This document shows positions 18,335-27,099 of a DNA stretch of 64,000 nt, one piece after another. Origin of the DNA: JANLVJ01 sp031363945 (lineage in GTDB: Bacteria; Bacteroidota; Bacteroidia; Sphingobacteriales; Sphingobacteriaceae); NCBI GenBank assembly GCA_031363945.1, contig JANLVJ010000065.1, positions 170,523 to 234,522 of the forward strand, given 5' to 3'. Each line of letters begins with the position of its first letter. The stretch's first letter is position 1. Position numbers and translations under genes: made by a program. The notes beneath the pieces were generated by a model, which saw only the letters and a list, made by a program, of their open reading frames with translations, did no database searches and was not told where the DNA came from.

Positions 18335-20008
18335 TTACCAGATCTGAAGATCAAATTTTGTCGCCCATTCTCTTGCCTTTTCATATCCAGCATCATTATG
18401 CCTGAAAATACCCATAGCAGGGTCATTGTAAAGTACCCTTTTCAGACATTCAGCTGCCCTTTCAGTGCCATCAGCAACGATGACCATACCTGCATGCTGT
18501 GAGAATCCCATGCCTACCCCACCACCATGATGAAATGAAACCCAGGTTGCACCTCCCGATGTGTTTGCCATCAGGTTAAGCAAGGGCCAGTCTGATACTG
18601 CATCAGAACCATCAAGCATAGCCTCCGTTTCACGATTTGGAGAAGCAACAGAGCCGCAGTCAAGATGATCACGGCCAATTACAATCGGTGCTTTCACTTT
18701 CTTGCTCCTTACCAGCTCATTAAAAACAAGCCCTGCTTTTTCTCTTTCACCCATACCCAGCCAGCAGATACGGGCAGGCAGACCTTGGAATGATACCTCA
18801 GCACCAGCCTTTCTCAACCACTGGTGTAGCTCGATGTTTTCAGGAAATGCTTCTATCAGTGCCCGGTCGGTGGTATAAATATCTTCAGGATCACCCGAAA
18901 GGGCAACCCATCTAAAAGGACCCTTGCCTTCACAAAATAAGGGTCTGATAAATGCCGGGCAAAAGCCCGGGTAATTGTAAGCATCTACCTCTCCTCCCTG
19001 TCGGGCATATTCACGCAGGTTATTGCCATAATCGAATGTAATTGAACCCTGCCTTTTGCAGGCAAGCATCAGATGCACATGCCTGGCCATACTTTCAAGC
19101 GATTTCTTAGTATAGTCACCAGGGTCGTCAAGTCTTAATTTAGCCGCTTGCTTCAGGGTCAGACCATTCGGGATATACCCGTTTAACGGGTCATGCGCAG
19201 ATGTTTGATCGGTGAGAATATCTGGAACAAGCCCCTGTGCCAGTAACTGTTCAAGCATATCACCTGCATCGCTAATCAAACCTACCGAGAGTGGCTCTTT
19301 TTTGGCCATTGCCTCTTTTACCCACCCAATAGCTTCAGTAAATGAATCGGTCATGCGATGAATATATTTCGAGTCAAGGCGTTTTTTGATGCGTTCAGGA
19401 TCAGTATCTGCTCCCAAAAATACAGCTCCAGCCATGGTAGCAGCAAGGGGTTGAGCGCCGCCCATACCCCCGAGACCTGCAGTGACCAGTAACTTTCCAC
19501 TGAGGTCACCCCCTAAAAATTGCCGGGCACATTCCATGAACGTTTCATACGTTCCCTGAAGAATTCCCTGAGTGCCAATATAGATCCAGCTACCGGCCGT
19601 CATCTGCCCGTACATCATCAGATCTTTTGACTTCAGGGTATTAAAATGATCCCAGTTTGCCCATGCAGGTACCAGATTGCTATTCGCAATCAGCACTCTT
19701 GGAGCCTGAGAATGCGAACGGATAATTCCAACTGGTTTACCTGACTGAATTAAAAGTGAATGCTCTTCATCAAGATCTAGTAAAATTTCAATAATTTTAT
19801 GCAATGAGGCAATATTTCTAGCTGCCTGACCATTTCCCCCGTAAACTACCAGTTCGCCTGGATTTTCAGCAACCTGGGCATCAAGATTATTCAGGAGCAT
19901 TCTCAGAGGAGCTTCGGTTTGCCAGCTTCTTGCATTTAACTGATGCCCCCTCGGTGCTTTATAATTTGGGTGGCTGGCGTACTGTTTAATAAAGCTTGAA
20001 ACATTCAT
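18335..20008 (-). CDS. hutU: Urocanate hydratase HutU
   Basis: 557 aa, the family's normal length. Typical stretches include ARNIASLHKIIEILLDLDEE, VTAGLGGMGGAQPLA (NAD-binding), DILTDQTSAHDPLNGYIP and ISFHHGGGVGMGFSQHAG-like sequence near the end. It uses NAD+ as a prosthetic electrophile to hydrate urocanate. It overlaps the end of hutH by 23 bases. Confidence 0.97.
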   Translation of the reverse strand: MNVSSFIKQYASHPNYKAPRGHQLNARSWQTEAPLRMLLNNLDAQVAENPGELVVYGGNGQAARNIASLHKIIEILLDLDEEHSLLIQSGKPVGIIRSHSQAPRVLIANSNLVPAWANWDHFNTLKSKDLMMYGQMTAGSWIYIGTQGILQGTYETFMECARQFLGGDLSGKLLVTAGLGGMGGAQPLAATMAGAVFLGADTDPERIKKRLDSKYIHRMTDSFTEAIGWVKEAMAKKEPLSVGLISDAGDMLEQLLAQGLVPDILTDQTSAHDPLNGYIPNGLTLKQAAKLRLDDPGDYTKKSLESMARHVHLMLACKRQGSITFDYGNNLREYARQGGEVDAYNYPGFCPAFIRPLFCEGKGPFRWVALSGDPEDIYTTDRALIEAFPENIELHQWLRKAGAEVSFQGLPARICWLGMGEREKAGLVFNELVRSKKVKAPIVIGRDHLDCGSVASPNRETEAMLDGSDAVSDWPLLNLMANTSGGATWVSFHHGGGVGMGFSQHAGMVIVADGTERAAECLKRVLYNDPAMGIFRHNDAGYEKAREWATKFDLQIW

Positions 20009-21554
20009 AACGCGTCTGGCTTAAGTCAAGATTATTTTTTATTGCGGTTTCTGATACTAATTCGGGTAAAAGTCCGCTTGTTACAAGCGATTTAAGTGTT
20101 TCGATATCAAGAGAAAATACCCTGTCTTTTGTAGCAAAATGAACATGGGCTCGTATCAGATCATGGCAGGCCTCAAGAATAACTGATGATTTCATAGGTC
20201 TGCGAAAGTCAATTGCCTGACAGGCATAAAGGATTTCTATTGCCAGAATATATTCAAGATTGTCAAGCACCATATGTAGTTTGCGCCCGCTGATTGAACC
20301 CATAGATACATGATCTTCCTGACCAAGAGACGTCGGTATGCTATCAGCACTTGCTGGAAAACAAAAAGTTTTATTTTCAGTGACCAGGGCAGCACTGGTA
20401 TACTGGGGTATCATGAATCCACTATTTAAACCCGCATCCTGTATCAATAATTTTGGCAAGCCATACCTGCCTTCTATCATGAGATAACACCTGCGATCAG
20501 CAATATTGCCAATTTCTGCTGAGGCAAAAGTAGCATAATCCAGAGGCAGGGCAAGGGGCTGACCGTGAAAATTACCCCCACTGATGGTATCGTCAGCGCC
20601 AAATAAAATGGGATTATCAGTGACAGAATTTAATTCTATTTCAGTAAGCTCTTTCAAATGTAACCAGGCATTTCTTGAGGCCCCGTGCACTTGAGGCATA
20701 CAGCGTAATGAATACGGATCCTGCACCCGGTCACAGTCAATATGAGAGGCAAGTATTTCAGAATGCCCAAGTAGTGCACGAAGTCTGTGCGCCACAAGCT
20801 GGCTGCCCGCAAATGGTCTTAAATCATGCAAGCGGCTATCAAAGGGTTGTGCCGAACCCATCAGACCTTCTAATGATAAGGCTCCACTAATATCAGCCGT
20901 TTCAAGTACCTGATGCATACGCTGTAAACCTGATACCGCAAATGCAAGAATAAACTGAGTACCATTTATAAGTGCAAGTCCCTCTTTCGGACCTAGTACC
21001 AAGGGTTCTATGCCTAATCGTTGCAGACAATCAGATCCTGATAGCGTTTCGCCTAGATAAAAAACCTGACCCATACCAATCAGGGGTAAAAATAGATGTG
21101 AAAGTGGGGCCAGATCGCCAGATGCTCCTACCGAGCCTTTTTCAGGTACAATTGGTGTAACCCCTTTATCAAGAAAAAGCAAGATTCGCTCTAACGTTTC
21201 AATACAAACCCCAGAATAGCCCTGAGACAAGGCATGAACCTTGGTAATCATCATAATTCTGGCAATCTGTTCAGGAACAGGCTTTCCCACACCCACACTA
21301 TGGCTCTGCAAAATATTAGATTGCAGGATGATGGTATCTTCTTCTGAAATACGGGTATCACAGAGAGGGCCGAAACCAGTATTCACGCCGTAAACTGAAC
21401 GGTGGCTATTGACGATCTGATCTACATATGACCTACTGGTTTTAATTTTTTCGCGTGCCTTGGCGTCGATTGAGCCTGTTAATTTCCCTGATGCTAGATC
21501 CAGGCATTTACCCACTGAAAGTCTTTCTGAACCATATCTAAAGTTTGAGCTCAT
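19986..21554 (-). CDS. hutH: Histidine ammonia-lyase HutH
   Basis: 522 aa. The self-forming MIO prosthetic group comes from A144-S145-G146 in GSVGASGDLAPLSH. YGVNTGFGPL and the GNFHGQPLALPLDY segment are as in histidine lyases. It deaminates histidine to urocanate. The full downstream pathway (U, I, G) argues for histidine rather than tyrosine or a flexirubin role. Its start lies one base after the marR stop. Confidence 0.96.
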   Translation of the reverse strand: MSSNFRYGSERLSVGKCLDLASGKLTGSIDAKAREKIKTSRSYVDQIVNSHRSVYGVNTGFGPLCDTRISEEDTIILQSNILQSHSVGVGKPVPEQIARIMMITKVHALSQGYSGVCIETLERILLFLDKGVTPIVPEKGSVGASGDLAPLSHLFLPLIGMGQVFYLGETLSGSDCLQRLGIEPLVLGPKEGLALINGTQFILAFAVSGLQRMHQVLETADISGALSLEGLMGSAQPFDSRLHDLRPFAGSQLVAHRLRALLGHSEILASHIDCDRVQDPYSLRCMPQVHGASRNAWLHLKELTEIELNSVTDNPILFGADDTISGGNFHGQPLALPLDYATFASAEIGNIADRRCYLMIEGRYGLPKLLIQDAGLNSGFMIPQYTSAALVTENKTFCFPASADSIPTSLGQEDHVSMGSISGRKLHMVLDNLEYILAIEILYACQAIDFRRPMKSSVILEACHDLIRAHVHFATKDRVFSLDIETLKSLVTSGLLPELVSETAIKNNLDLSQTRYECFKLY

Positions 21555-21555
21555 A

Positions 21556-22077
21556 TTAGATGAGTTTATTAAAAGTTGTAACCAACCTATTTTGCCTGTA
21601 GCGTTCCTGGATCAGCTTATTCAAATTTCCGCTTTGTAAACGGGCTTCGAAGACCGAAATAGCGGCTAATAAGCTAGCTGATTCTTGATTTTCTGCAAAT
21701 AAAGACTGCATTGTTTCGGTGATTGCAAGCCATACAGGGGCTAATTCTATTTTTAATGTTAAACCTGCTTTACTTAATGCTAAAAGCTGTTTACGTTCAT
21801 CGATCTGACTTTTAACAGAGGTTATCAGTCCTTTTTTCTTTAGCACAGATGCAAGTTGGCTGACTGCTGAATGTGAGATTTCAAGCTGTCTGGCAATATC
21901 GTTAAGTGAAACTGGATGCTGGTTAGAGACAAGAAAGAACATTGGGAACCAACTGGCTTCAAAATCGAGATCTAAATTATGGTAGACTTTATTTAGTTCA
22001 AGCAAAAAGGATTCAGATAGTCGCCTCATCCTACTACCAAATACCAGAAAGCCAAGCGATTCATAAAAGTTCATCAT
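21556..22077 (-). CDS. MarR family regulator, probable local hut regulator
   Basis: 173 aa. The winged helix lies around residues 55-115: PVSLNDIARQLEISHSAVSQ is the helix-turn-helix and KGLITSVKSQIDERKQLLAL the wing, flanked by helices for dimerisation. It is the first gene of the hut operon, one base before hutH. Histidine operons elsewhere are usually controlled by HutC (GntR) or HutP, so a MarR-type controller would be different. A 14-bp palindrome lies 7 bases upstream of its start. That it controls hut genes is inferred from position. Confidence 0.88.
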   Translation of the reverse strand: MMNFYESLGFLVFGSRMRRLSESFLLELNKVYHNLDLDFEASWFPMFFLVSNQHPVSLNDIARQLEISHSAVSQLASVLKKKGLITSVKSQIDERKQLLALSKAGLTLKIELAPVWLAITETMQSLFAENQESASLLAAISVFEARLQSGNLNKLIQERYRQNRLVTTFNKLI

Positions 22078-22083
22078 ATTAAA

Positions 22084-22097
22084 TATAAGTACTTATA
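22084..22097. promoter_or_regulatory. 14-bp perfect palindrome, candidate MarR operator
   Basis: TATAAGTACTTATA is a perfect palindrome centred at 22090/22091, 6 bases from the marR-hut start codon and in the intergenic space shared with the divergent GMC oxidoreductase gene. Size and symmetry fit a MarR dimer. No protein-DNA evidence exists here. Confidence 0.5.
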
Positions 22098-22225
22098 CAA
22101 TAATAGGAAATTAGGATTATACTTTTTTCTGAAATTTATTTGTCAGTACAAGATTTAATTAATGCTTTGATTGCAAGAAATGTAGTAACTTATAGCATGG
22201 TACCAATCACCAATATCCTGTATCG

Positions 22226-23941
22226 ATGTCTGTAGATTCAATTAACTTAAATGTTAAGGCAACAAACAATAATACCTATGATGCAATTGTAATCGGTTCT
22301 GGTATTAGTGGGGGCTGGGCAGCAAAAGAACTTACTGAAAAAGGCATGAAAACAATCATGCTTGAGAGGGGAAAAAACTTTGAGCATATTAAAGATTATA
22401 AAACTGCGAGCCAAAATCCATGGGAGCAGTCAGATCGTGGCAAAATTACGATTGCCCAAAAAGAAGTTCATCCTATTATTGCCCGGGGTTGGGGAGCATC
22501 AGGTTTAATAATGGATTCATGGGTAAATGACAAAGAGTGCCCTTATACTGAAACCAAACCATTTAACTGGTGGCGCTCATATCAGGTTGGGGGCAGGTCT
22601 ATACTTTGGGGGCGGCAATCATACCGCTGGAGTGACCTTGACTTTGAAGCAAATGCAAAAGATGGTTGGGCAATTGACTGGCCTATCAGGTATAAAGATC
22701 TTGCCCCTTGGTACGATAAGGTCGAAAGTTTTATCGGGGTAAATGGTTCTAAAGAAGGTCTTGCACAGTTGCCCGACGGCAATTTTCTGCCCGCCATGGA
22801 AATGAATATCGTCGAAAAAGATGTTTCAGCCAGAATAAAAGAACATTATAATGGTCAGCGCCATATGATAATGGGTAGGTCAGCAAACCTTACCCAGGCA
22901 CATGAAGGTCGCACCCAGTGTCAGTATAGAAACAGATGCTGGGAAGGGTGTCCATATGGTGCCTATTTCAGTACCCAATCATCTACATTACCAGCAGCAG
23001 CCAAAACCGGCAATCTGACGGTCAGGCCTGACTCAATTGTACTTAGAATTTTATATGGTAAAGATAGCAGACGTGCTACAGGGGTAGAAATTCTTGACAC
23101 CACCACGAACCTGACTCATGAATATTATGCTAAAGTTATATTTTTGAATGCTTCTACCTTAAATAGTGCCTGGGTATTGATGAATTCTGCAACAGATATT
23201 TGGCAAGGGGGCCTGGGAAGCAGTAGCGGAGAGTTGGGGCATAATATAATGGATCATCATTACAATCTGGGTGCTTCAGGTACTATGGAAGGCTATGACG
23301 ACAAGTATACATATGGTCGCCGGCCGAATGGTATTTATGTCGTTCGATTCGCCAATTTATTTGGAGACAAACGCAACTATTTGAGAGGTTTTGGTTATCA
23401 GGGTGGGGCTAGCCGTGAAGGATGGAGTCGGAATGTAGCAGAATTAAATGTAGGCGCTAATTTCAAAGAAGCTTTAACTGAGCCTGGTCAATGGTCTATG
23501 GGCATTGGTGGTTTTGGTGAATTACTGCCCTATCATGATAATAAAATCAGCCTTGATCTTACAAAGAAAGATAAATGGGGCTTACCCGTACTTAATATGG
23601 ACGCTGAAATCAAGGATAATGAACATAAGATGCGCAAAGACATCATAGCCGAAGCTTCAGCGATGCTGGAATCAGCTGGAGTAAAAAATGTGCATAACTG
23701 GGATAATGGTCATAATGTAGGAGATGGTATTCATGAGATGGGTTCGGCGCGTATGGGTCATGATCCGAAAACATCAGTTCTGAACCGCAATAATCAGGTC
23801 TGGGATGCACCGAATGTATTTGTCACCGATGGCTCGGCAATGGTTTCATCTGCCTGCCAAAATCCATCTCTGACGTATATGGCTATGACTGCCAGAGCTG
23901 TCAGCTATGCTACGGATGAACTTAAAAAGGGAAAGATTTGA
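22226..23941 (+). CDS. GMC family oxidoreductase (FAD), gluconate/glucose dehydrogenase alpha-type
   Basis: 571 aa. The FAD dinucleotide fold is at residues 18-50 (YDAIVIGSGISGGWAAKEL). GWGASGLIM and YQVGGRSILWGRQSYRW follow, and the C-terminal GMC domain has MGSARMGHDPKTSV and VFVTDGSAMVSSACQNPSLT. C232, C238 and C242 (CQYRNRCWEGC) lie where the alpha subunits of FAD sugar dehydrogenases have Fe-S ligands; whether they bind a cluster here is inference. No signal peptide is seen, so export would need the Tat signal of its partner, encoded next at 24067. Substrate unknown, probably a sugar or polyol. Confidence 0.9.
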   Translation: MSVDSINLNVKATNNNTYDAIVIGSGISGGWAAKELTEKGMKTIMLERGKNFEHIKDYKTASQNPWEQSDRGKITIAQKEVHPIIARGWGASGLIMDSWVNDKECPYTETKPFNWWRSYQVGGRSILWGRQSYRWSDLDFEANAKDGWAIDWPIRYKDLAPWYDKVESFIGVNGSKEGLAQLPDGNFLPAMEMNIVEKDVSARIKEHYNGQRHMIMGRSANLTQAHEGRTQCQYRNRCWEGCPYGAYFSTQSSTLPAAAKTGNLTVRPDSIVLRILYGKDSRRATGVEILDTTTNLTHEYYAKVIFLNASTLNSAWVLMNSATDIWQGGLGSSSGELGHNIMDHHYNLGASGTMEGYDDKYTYGRRPNGIYVVRFANLFGDKRNYLRGFGYQGGASREGWSRNVAELNVGANFKEALTEPGQWSMGIGGFGELLPYHDNKISLDLTKKDKWGLPVLNMDAEIKDNEHKMRKDIIAEASAMLESAGVKNVHNWDNGHNVGDGIHEMGSARMGHDPKTSVLNRNNQVWDAPNVFVTDGSAMVSSACQNPSLTYMAMTARAVSYATDELKKGKI

Positions 23942-24066
23942 AAAAATGAGAATAAAACCTCAAATTTGTTATTAGTAAGATCTTGGATAAGAATAAACAA
24001 TTCAGGAAAAAACTTATTGTATAATTGCCATTATCACCATACTGATCAATTATTTAATTTATTAAA

Positions 24067-24651
24067 ATGAATAGAAGAGAAGCCTTATCTACAGTAGCCT
24101 TGCTATTGGGAAGTACAATTATTGGATCCGAAGCATTTCTTTCAGGTTGTTCAACTGGCCTACCCAGAAGTACGGGTTTTTTATCAGCCGATAATATTGC
24201 ATTGATGGATGAAGTTGGAGAAACTATTCTACCAACGACTGCCACATCGCCAGGGGCTAAGGCCACAAAAATTGGTGAGTTTATGAACACAATCATAACA
24301 GACTGTTATGAGAAAAAAGATCAGGCCTTATTTGCAGATGGTATTGTTAAACTAAATGCTGCAAGTCAATCAGCTTACCAAAAATCATTTATCAACCTTT
24401 CAGCTGATCAAAAAACTGAATTGCTGGTCAAGTTAGATACTGAAGCTAAAGAATATTCCAAGAAGAAAAAAGACGCCAAAGACGAGAAGGCACCGGAACA
24501 TTATTTCGCCATGTTCAAACAACTAACTGTTTGGGGTTACTTTACCTCTAAAGAAGGAGCAACCAAAGCCTTACGTTATGTTGCCGTTCCAGGACATTAT
24601 GATGGTGATGTACCTTATAAAAAGGGTGATAAAGCATGGGCAACTTCGTAA
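24067..24651 (+). CDS. Gluconate 2-dehydrogenase subunit 3 family protein
   Basis: 194 aa. MNRREALSTVALLLGSTIIG is a Tat-like signal and FLSGC a lipobox, so the protein is probably an exported lipoprotein that carries its GMC partner out. The core has LMDEVGETILPTTATSPGA and ends ALRYVAVPGHYDGDVPYKKG, both characteristic of the small subunit family. It follows the GMC gene by 125 bases. No cytochrome c subunit is next to it, so the electron acceptor is not evident. Confidence 0.9.
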   Translation: MNRREALSTVALLLGSTIIGSEAFLSGCSTGLPRSTGFLSADNIALMDEVGETILPTTATSPGAKATKIGEFMNTIITDCYEKKDQALFADGIVKLNAASQSAYQKSFINLSADQKTELLVKLDTEAKEYSKKKKDAKDEKAPEHYFAMFKQLTVWGYFTSKEGATKALRYVAVPGHYDGDVPYKKGDKAWATS

Positions 24652-24694
24652 TAAGCCATAATTTTATTAATTTAAATTAAAGCCACCACTGCAC

Positions 24695-24732
24695 TGCCCC
24701 CAAAAAGTTAGACACTATTTGGGGGCATTTTT
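24695..24732 (+). terminator. Strong hairpin plus T-run at the IS remnant end
   Basis: TGCCCCCAAA (24695-24704) pairs perfectly with TTTGGGGGCA (24718-24727), followed by five T. It reads as an intrinsic terminator for the GMC/subunit 3 transcript, and it coincides with the end of an IS3-like element. Confidence 0.7.
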
Positions 24733-24813
24733 ATGGAAAAAACCAGAAAGCACAGAACTGAATTCCGGCTTAAGATTATTAAAGAGTATTTAGGGAAAGC
24801 GTTTAAATTGTAA
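24733..24813 (+). pseudogene. Truncated IS3 OrfA transposase start
   Basis: ATG at 24733 opens 26 codons, MEKTRKHRTEFRLKIIKEYL and six more, ending in TAA at 24811-24813. The pattern K-x-R-K-H-x-x-E-F-K/R-L-K is the classic start of IS3 OrfA (helix-turn-helix transposase). The rest of the gene is gone. Confidence 0.6.
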
Positions 24814-24954
24814 AAGAACTGTCTTGATTGATTTGCTTATTGGCATTAGAAACAGGAATAGTACATTTGTTTTTGGGTAAACCATTAGAGACCTGTTCAG
24901 TAAAACCAGTTAAACTTCATCACCAAATTCAGATCTTAAATTAAACTAAACAGC

Positions 24955-25455
24955 ATGAAAATTGAACCAAATAAAGTTGTTTCATTGACTTACGATTTAT
25001 ACACGAAAGAAGAAGATGATTCAGAATCATTGGTAGAAAGTACCACGGTAGAAGAGCCTCTAGTATTTCTTTATGGTGCAGGCCAGATGCTACCAAAATT
25101 TGAAGAACACCTGAGCGGACTTATCGTTGGTGATAATTATGAATTTGAGCTTTCAGCTGAAGACGCTTACGGCGAATACAATGATGAAGCTGTAACCAAG
25201 CTTCCGAAATCGATGTTTGAAGGTAATGAATTACCTGAAGAGGGCAGTATGCTACCTTTGCAAGACGAAAGTGGCCATCATTTTCAAGGCCAGGTTCTTG
25301 CTATTGAAGAAGATGTTGTAGTCGTTGATCTAAACCATCCAATGGCTGGTCAGGAATTACGATTCAAGGGTCAAATTACAAATGTCAGAGACGCTAGTGC
25401 TGAAGAGCTTGAACATGGTCATGTTCATGGTGAAGATGGACATATGAATCACTAA
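24955..25455 (+). CDS. slyD: FKBP-type peptidyl-prolyl isomerase, SlyD-like
   Basis: 166 aa. The FKBP domain opens with KVVSLTYDLYTKEED and has VESTTVEEPLVFLYGAGQML, then EHLSGLIVGDNYEFELSAED AYGEY (split by the insert-in-flap region at about residues 75-125). The tail HGHVHGEDGHMNH is His-rich as in SlyD, which binds nickel or other metals. It is a cytoplasmic folding catalyst and chaperone. It converges with the next gene across 13 bases. Confidence 0.92.
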   Translation: MKIEPNKVVSLTYDLYTKEEDDSESLVESTTVEEPLVFLYGAGQMLPKFEEHLSGLIVGDNYEFELSAEDAYGEYNDEAVTKLPKSMFEGNELPEEGSMLPLQDESGHHFQGQVLAIEEDVVVVDLNHPMAGQELRFKGQITNVRDASAEELEHGHVHGEDGHMNH

Positions 25456-25468
25456 ACAATTTTTCGGT

Positions 25469-26125
25469 TTATTTAACTAAGCCTCCAGGATGAGTAGCCA
25501 TACCATGGGTGAAAAGAAAATAAACCAGAACGATAGAAACAAATAAGGAAACAAGCATCAGCTTGCCAATTGGCCGGGGTTTAAATTCGGTATCATTTCC
25601 AATATATTTTCGCCAGAAAATCTGGGTAAGTATAATCGCCCCAATTACATTTATAAGCACATTATATCCCAAGATGATATACTGCTTGTTTGGAATATAT
25701 GGAAGCAATAAAATCGTTGAAATGTTATAGAGAATACCGAATATAATTACTTCTAGTAGCGCTCTTTTATTTCCAGCCTTATAAAAATTAATAGCCATTA
25801 GAATAACGCCAAAAAGCGTACTGAAGACAATTGAAAACAAATGAACAGCTCCTTGTGAAAAATAACTGGGTTCAACACTGTCATTGGTAATAACTTCAGG
25901 TACCGGATACCAGCTTTCTGCCTGTTTTTCGTTTATTTCTTTTTTCTTTTGTCTAAGGTCAAGATCTATCGACCTGAGTTCTGCAAATGTAAAAATGCGC
26001 CCACGCTTTTCTAATTCAGCGATTGCTGCTTCTACAGATTCAGCAGCATAACGGCTTCTTTTAGCAATCAGGTCTTCGAGCTGTTTATTAGCACGACCAG
26101 CCATTACCTCGTTAATATTTTCCAT
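25469..26125 (-). CDS. Four-helix membrane protein of unknown function
   Basis: 218 aa. The N-terminal 90 residues are soluble, charged and helical (KQLEDLIAKRSRYAAESVEA, ELEKRGRIF, DLRQKKKEINEKQAES). Four hydrophobic segments follow (LFSIVFSTLFGVILMAINFY, EVIIFGILYNISTILLL, YIILGYNVLINVIGAIILTQ, KLMLVSLFVSIVLVYFLF). No family recognised. An inverted repeat TTGACA/TGTCAA lies at 26137-26158 just before its start. The upstream gene on the same strand is the XRE/S24 regulator. Confidence 0.8.
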   Translation of the reverse strand: MENINEVMAGRANKQLEDLIAKRSRYAAESVEAAIAELEKRGRIFTFAELRSIDLDLRQKKKEINEKQAESWYPVPEVITNDSVEPSYFSQGAVHLFSIVFSTLFGVILMAINFYKAGNKRALLEVIIFGILYNISTILLLPYIPNKQYIILGYNVLINVIGAIILTQIFWRKYIGNDTEFKPRPIGKLMLVSLFVSIVLVYFLFTHGMATHPGGLVK

Positions 26126-26317
26126 TATAAATAGTATTGACAGGTACTATATTGTCAAATTCAATTAGCGTTATTACTTACGTAAAACATAATTTATGAG
26201 ACTTTCAATTAATGTAATAAGCACCTTATTCTAAGACGGTTTTGAAATTTTATCTGTCGTAACTGAAAGGTTGATTTCACCTTATCACAAATATAACTAA
26301 TATTACAGTAAAACTGT

Positions 26318-27031
26318 TTAAGCTATCGGGGGTGCTGTCAAATGAAATTCAAATTTCCAAATTTCAAGAACCTCTTCCATCGAGAGTTCATAAGGTTTAA
26401 ACTGAGTATTGGATGAGCATAAAAGTAAAATGCTTTTATTTAACGTTTTAAAAAAAACCAGTTTAAAAACAATACCTTCCTGACGGGTGAGAATCACGTA
26501 TTTACTGCCTTCTTCGAGTTGGTTCCAGTTGTCAAGGTATGAGCAAATCACATAAGACTTTGAGTTCATGGGCAGCATTGAATCACCTTCAAGCTGAAAC
26601 ATCCTGTGCTTTCTATTTTTTGGCAAAAAAGGAAAGCTCACAACTGGCAGATCGCCAATATATTCAGGATCCGAATACCCATTCATATAGCCCGCTTTGG
26701 CTTTAACCGGAACCAGTTCTACCTGATCTTCTCCAAGAACATCAACGGCAACTGTTAAAACCCTTAGCTTATTGCCACTGAAATAACTTTCATTTCCCTG
26801 AATAACCTCTCTGATTTTAAACTCAGTCAGTGTAGCCATTTCAATCTTAAGTAGCGAATCTGTGCTAACACAAAAGTAGGCAGAAAGTGCAAGTAAGGCT
26901 TCAAGCGTCGGTTTGATTGTGCTCTCATAACCAGCAAGCTGAGACCGGGAAAAACCCAGTCTCGCAGCTGCCTCAACCTGGGTCAGAACCTTACGCAAAC
27001 GTAAAAACTTAATGTTCTGGTGAATATACAT
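26318..27031 (-). CDS. XRE-type regulator with a LexA/CI-like S24 domain
   Basis: 237 aa from the ATG at 27031; the longer frame to 27070 adds 13 residues of no clear origin. An XRE helix-turn-helix is in the first 65 residues (LRKVLTQVEAAARLGFSRSQ). The C-terminal S24 fold has the nucleophile motif FQLEGDSMLP and a basic segment YVILTRQEGIVFKLVF that could give the catalytic Lys. An Ala-Gly pair in KAKAGY fits a self-cleavage site. It resembles phage-repressor-like regulators common in Bacteroidota. Target unknown; possibly itself and the membrane protein gene downstream. Confidence 0.85.
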   Translation of the reverse strand: MYIHQNIKFLRLRKVLTQVEAAARLGFSRSQLAGYESTIKPTLEALLALSAYFCVSTDSLLKIEMATLTEFKIREVIQGNESYFSGNKLRVLTVAVDVLGEDQVELVPVKAKAGYMNGYSDPEYIGDLPVVSFPFLPKNRKHRMFQLEGDSMLPMNSKSYVICSYLDNWNQLEEGSKYVILTRQEGIVFKLVFFKTLNKSILLLCSSNTQFKPYELSMEEVLEIWKFEFHLTAPPIA

Positions 27032-27099
27032 AACTATATAACAGACAGCTAAACTAAATCTAATTGTCAACTATACAAACAGAATAAATTAAAGTTTAC

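Larger units (their letters stand above)
24695..24813 (+). mobile_element. IS3-like insertion sequence remnant (one end only)
   Basis: The stretch CTGCCCCCAAAAAGTTAGAC is the kind of terminal sequence seen at the ends of many IS3-family elements, and a truncated OrfA start lies immediately inside it. No right end, OrfB or target duplication is visible, so only a scar of about 120 bases is left. Confidence 0.6.

Noticed and set aside
18334..18426. Longer start for HutI
   Set aside because: It overlaps the end of hutU by 92 bases and exceeds the family length; the ATG at 18333 is one base after the hutU stop.
19986..21554. HutH as a tyrosine lyase of a flexirubin pathway
   Set aside because: It is flanked by complete hutU, hutI and hutG, so histidine degradation explains it.
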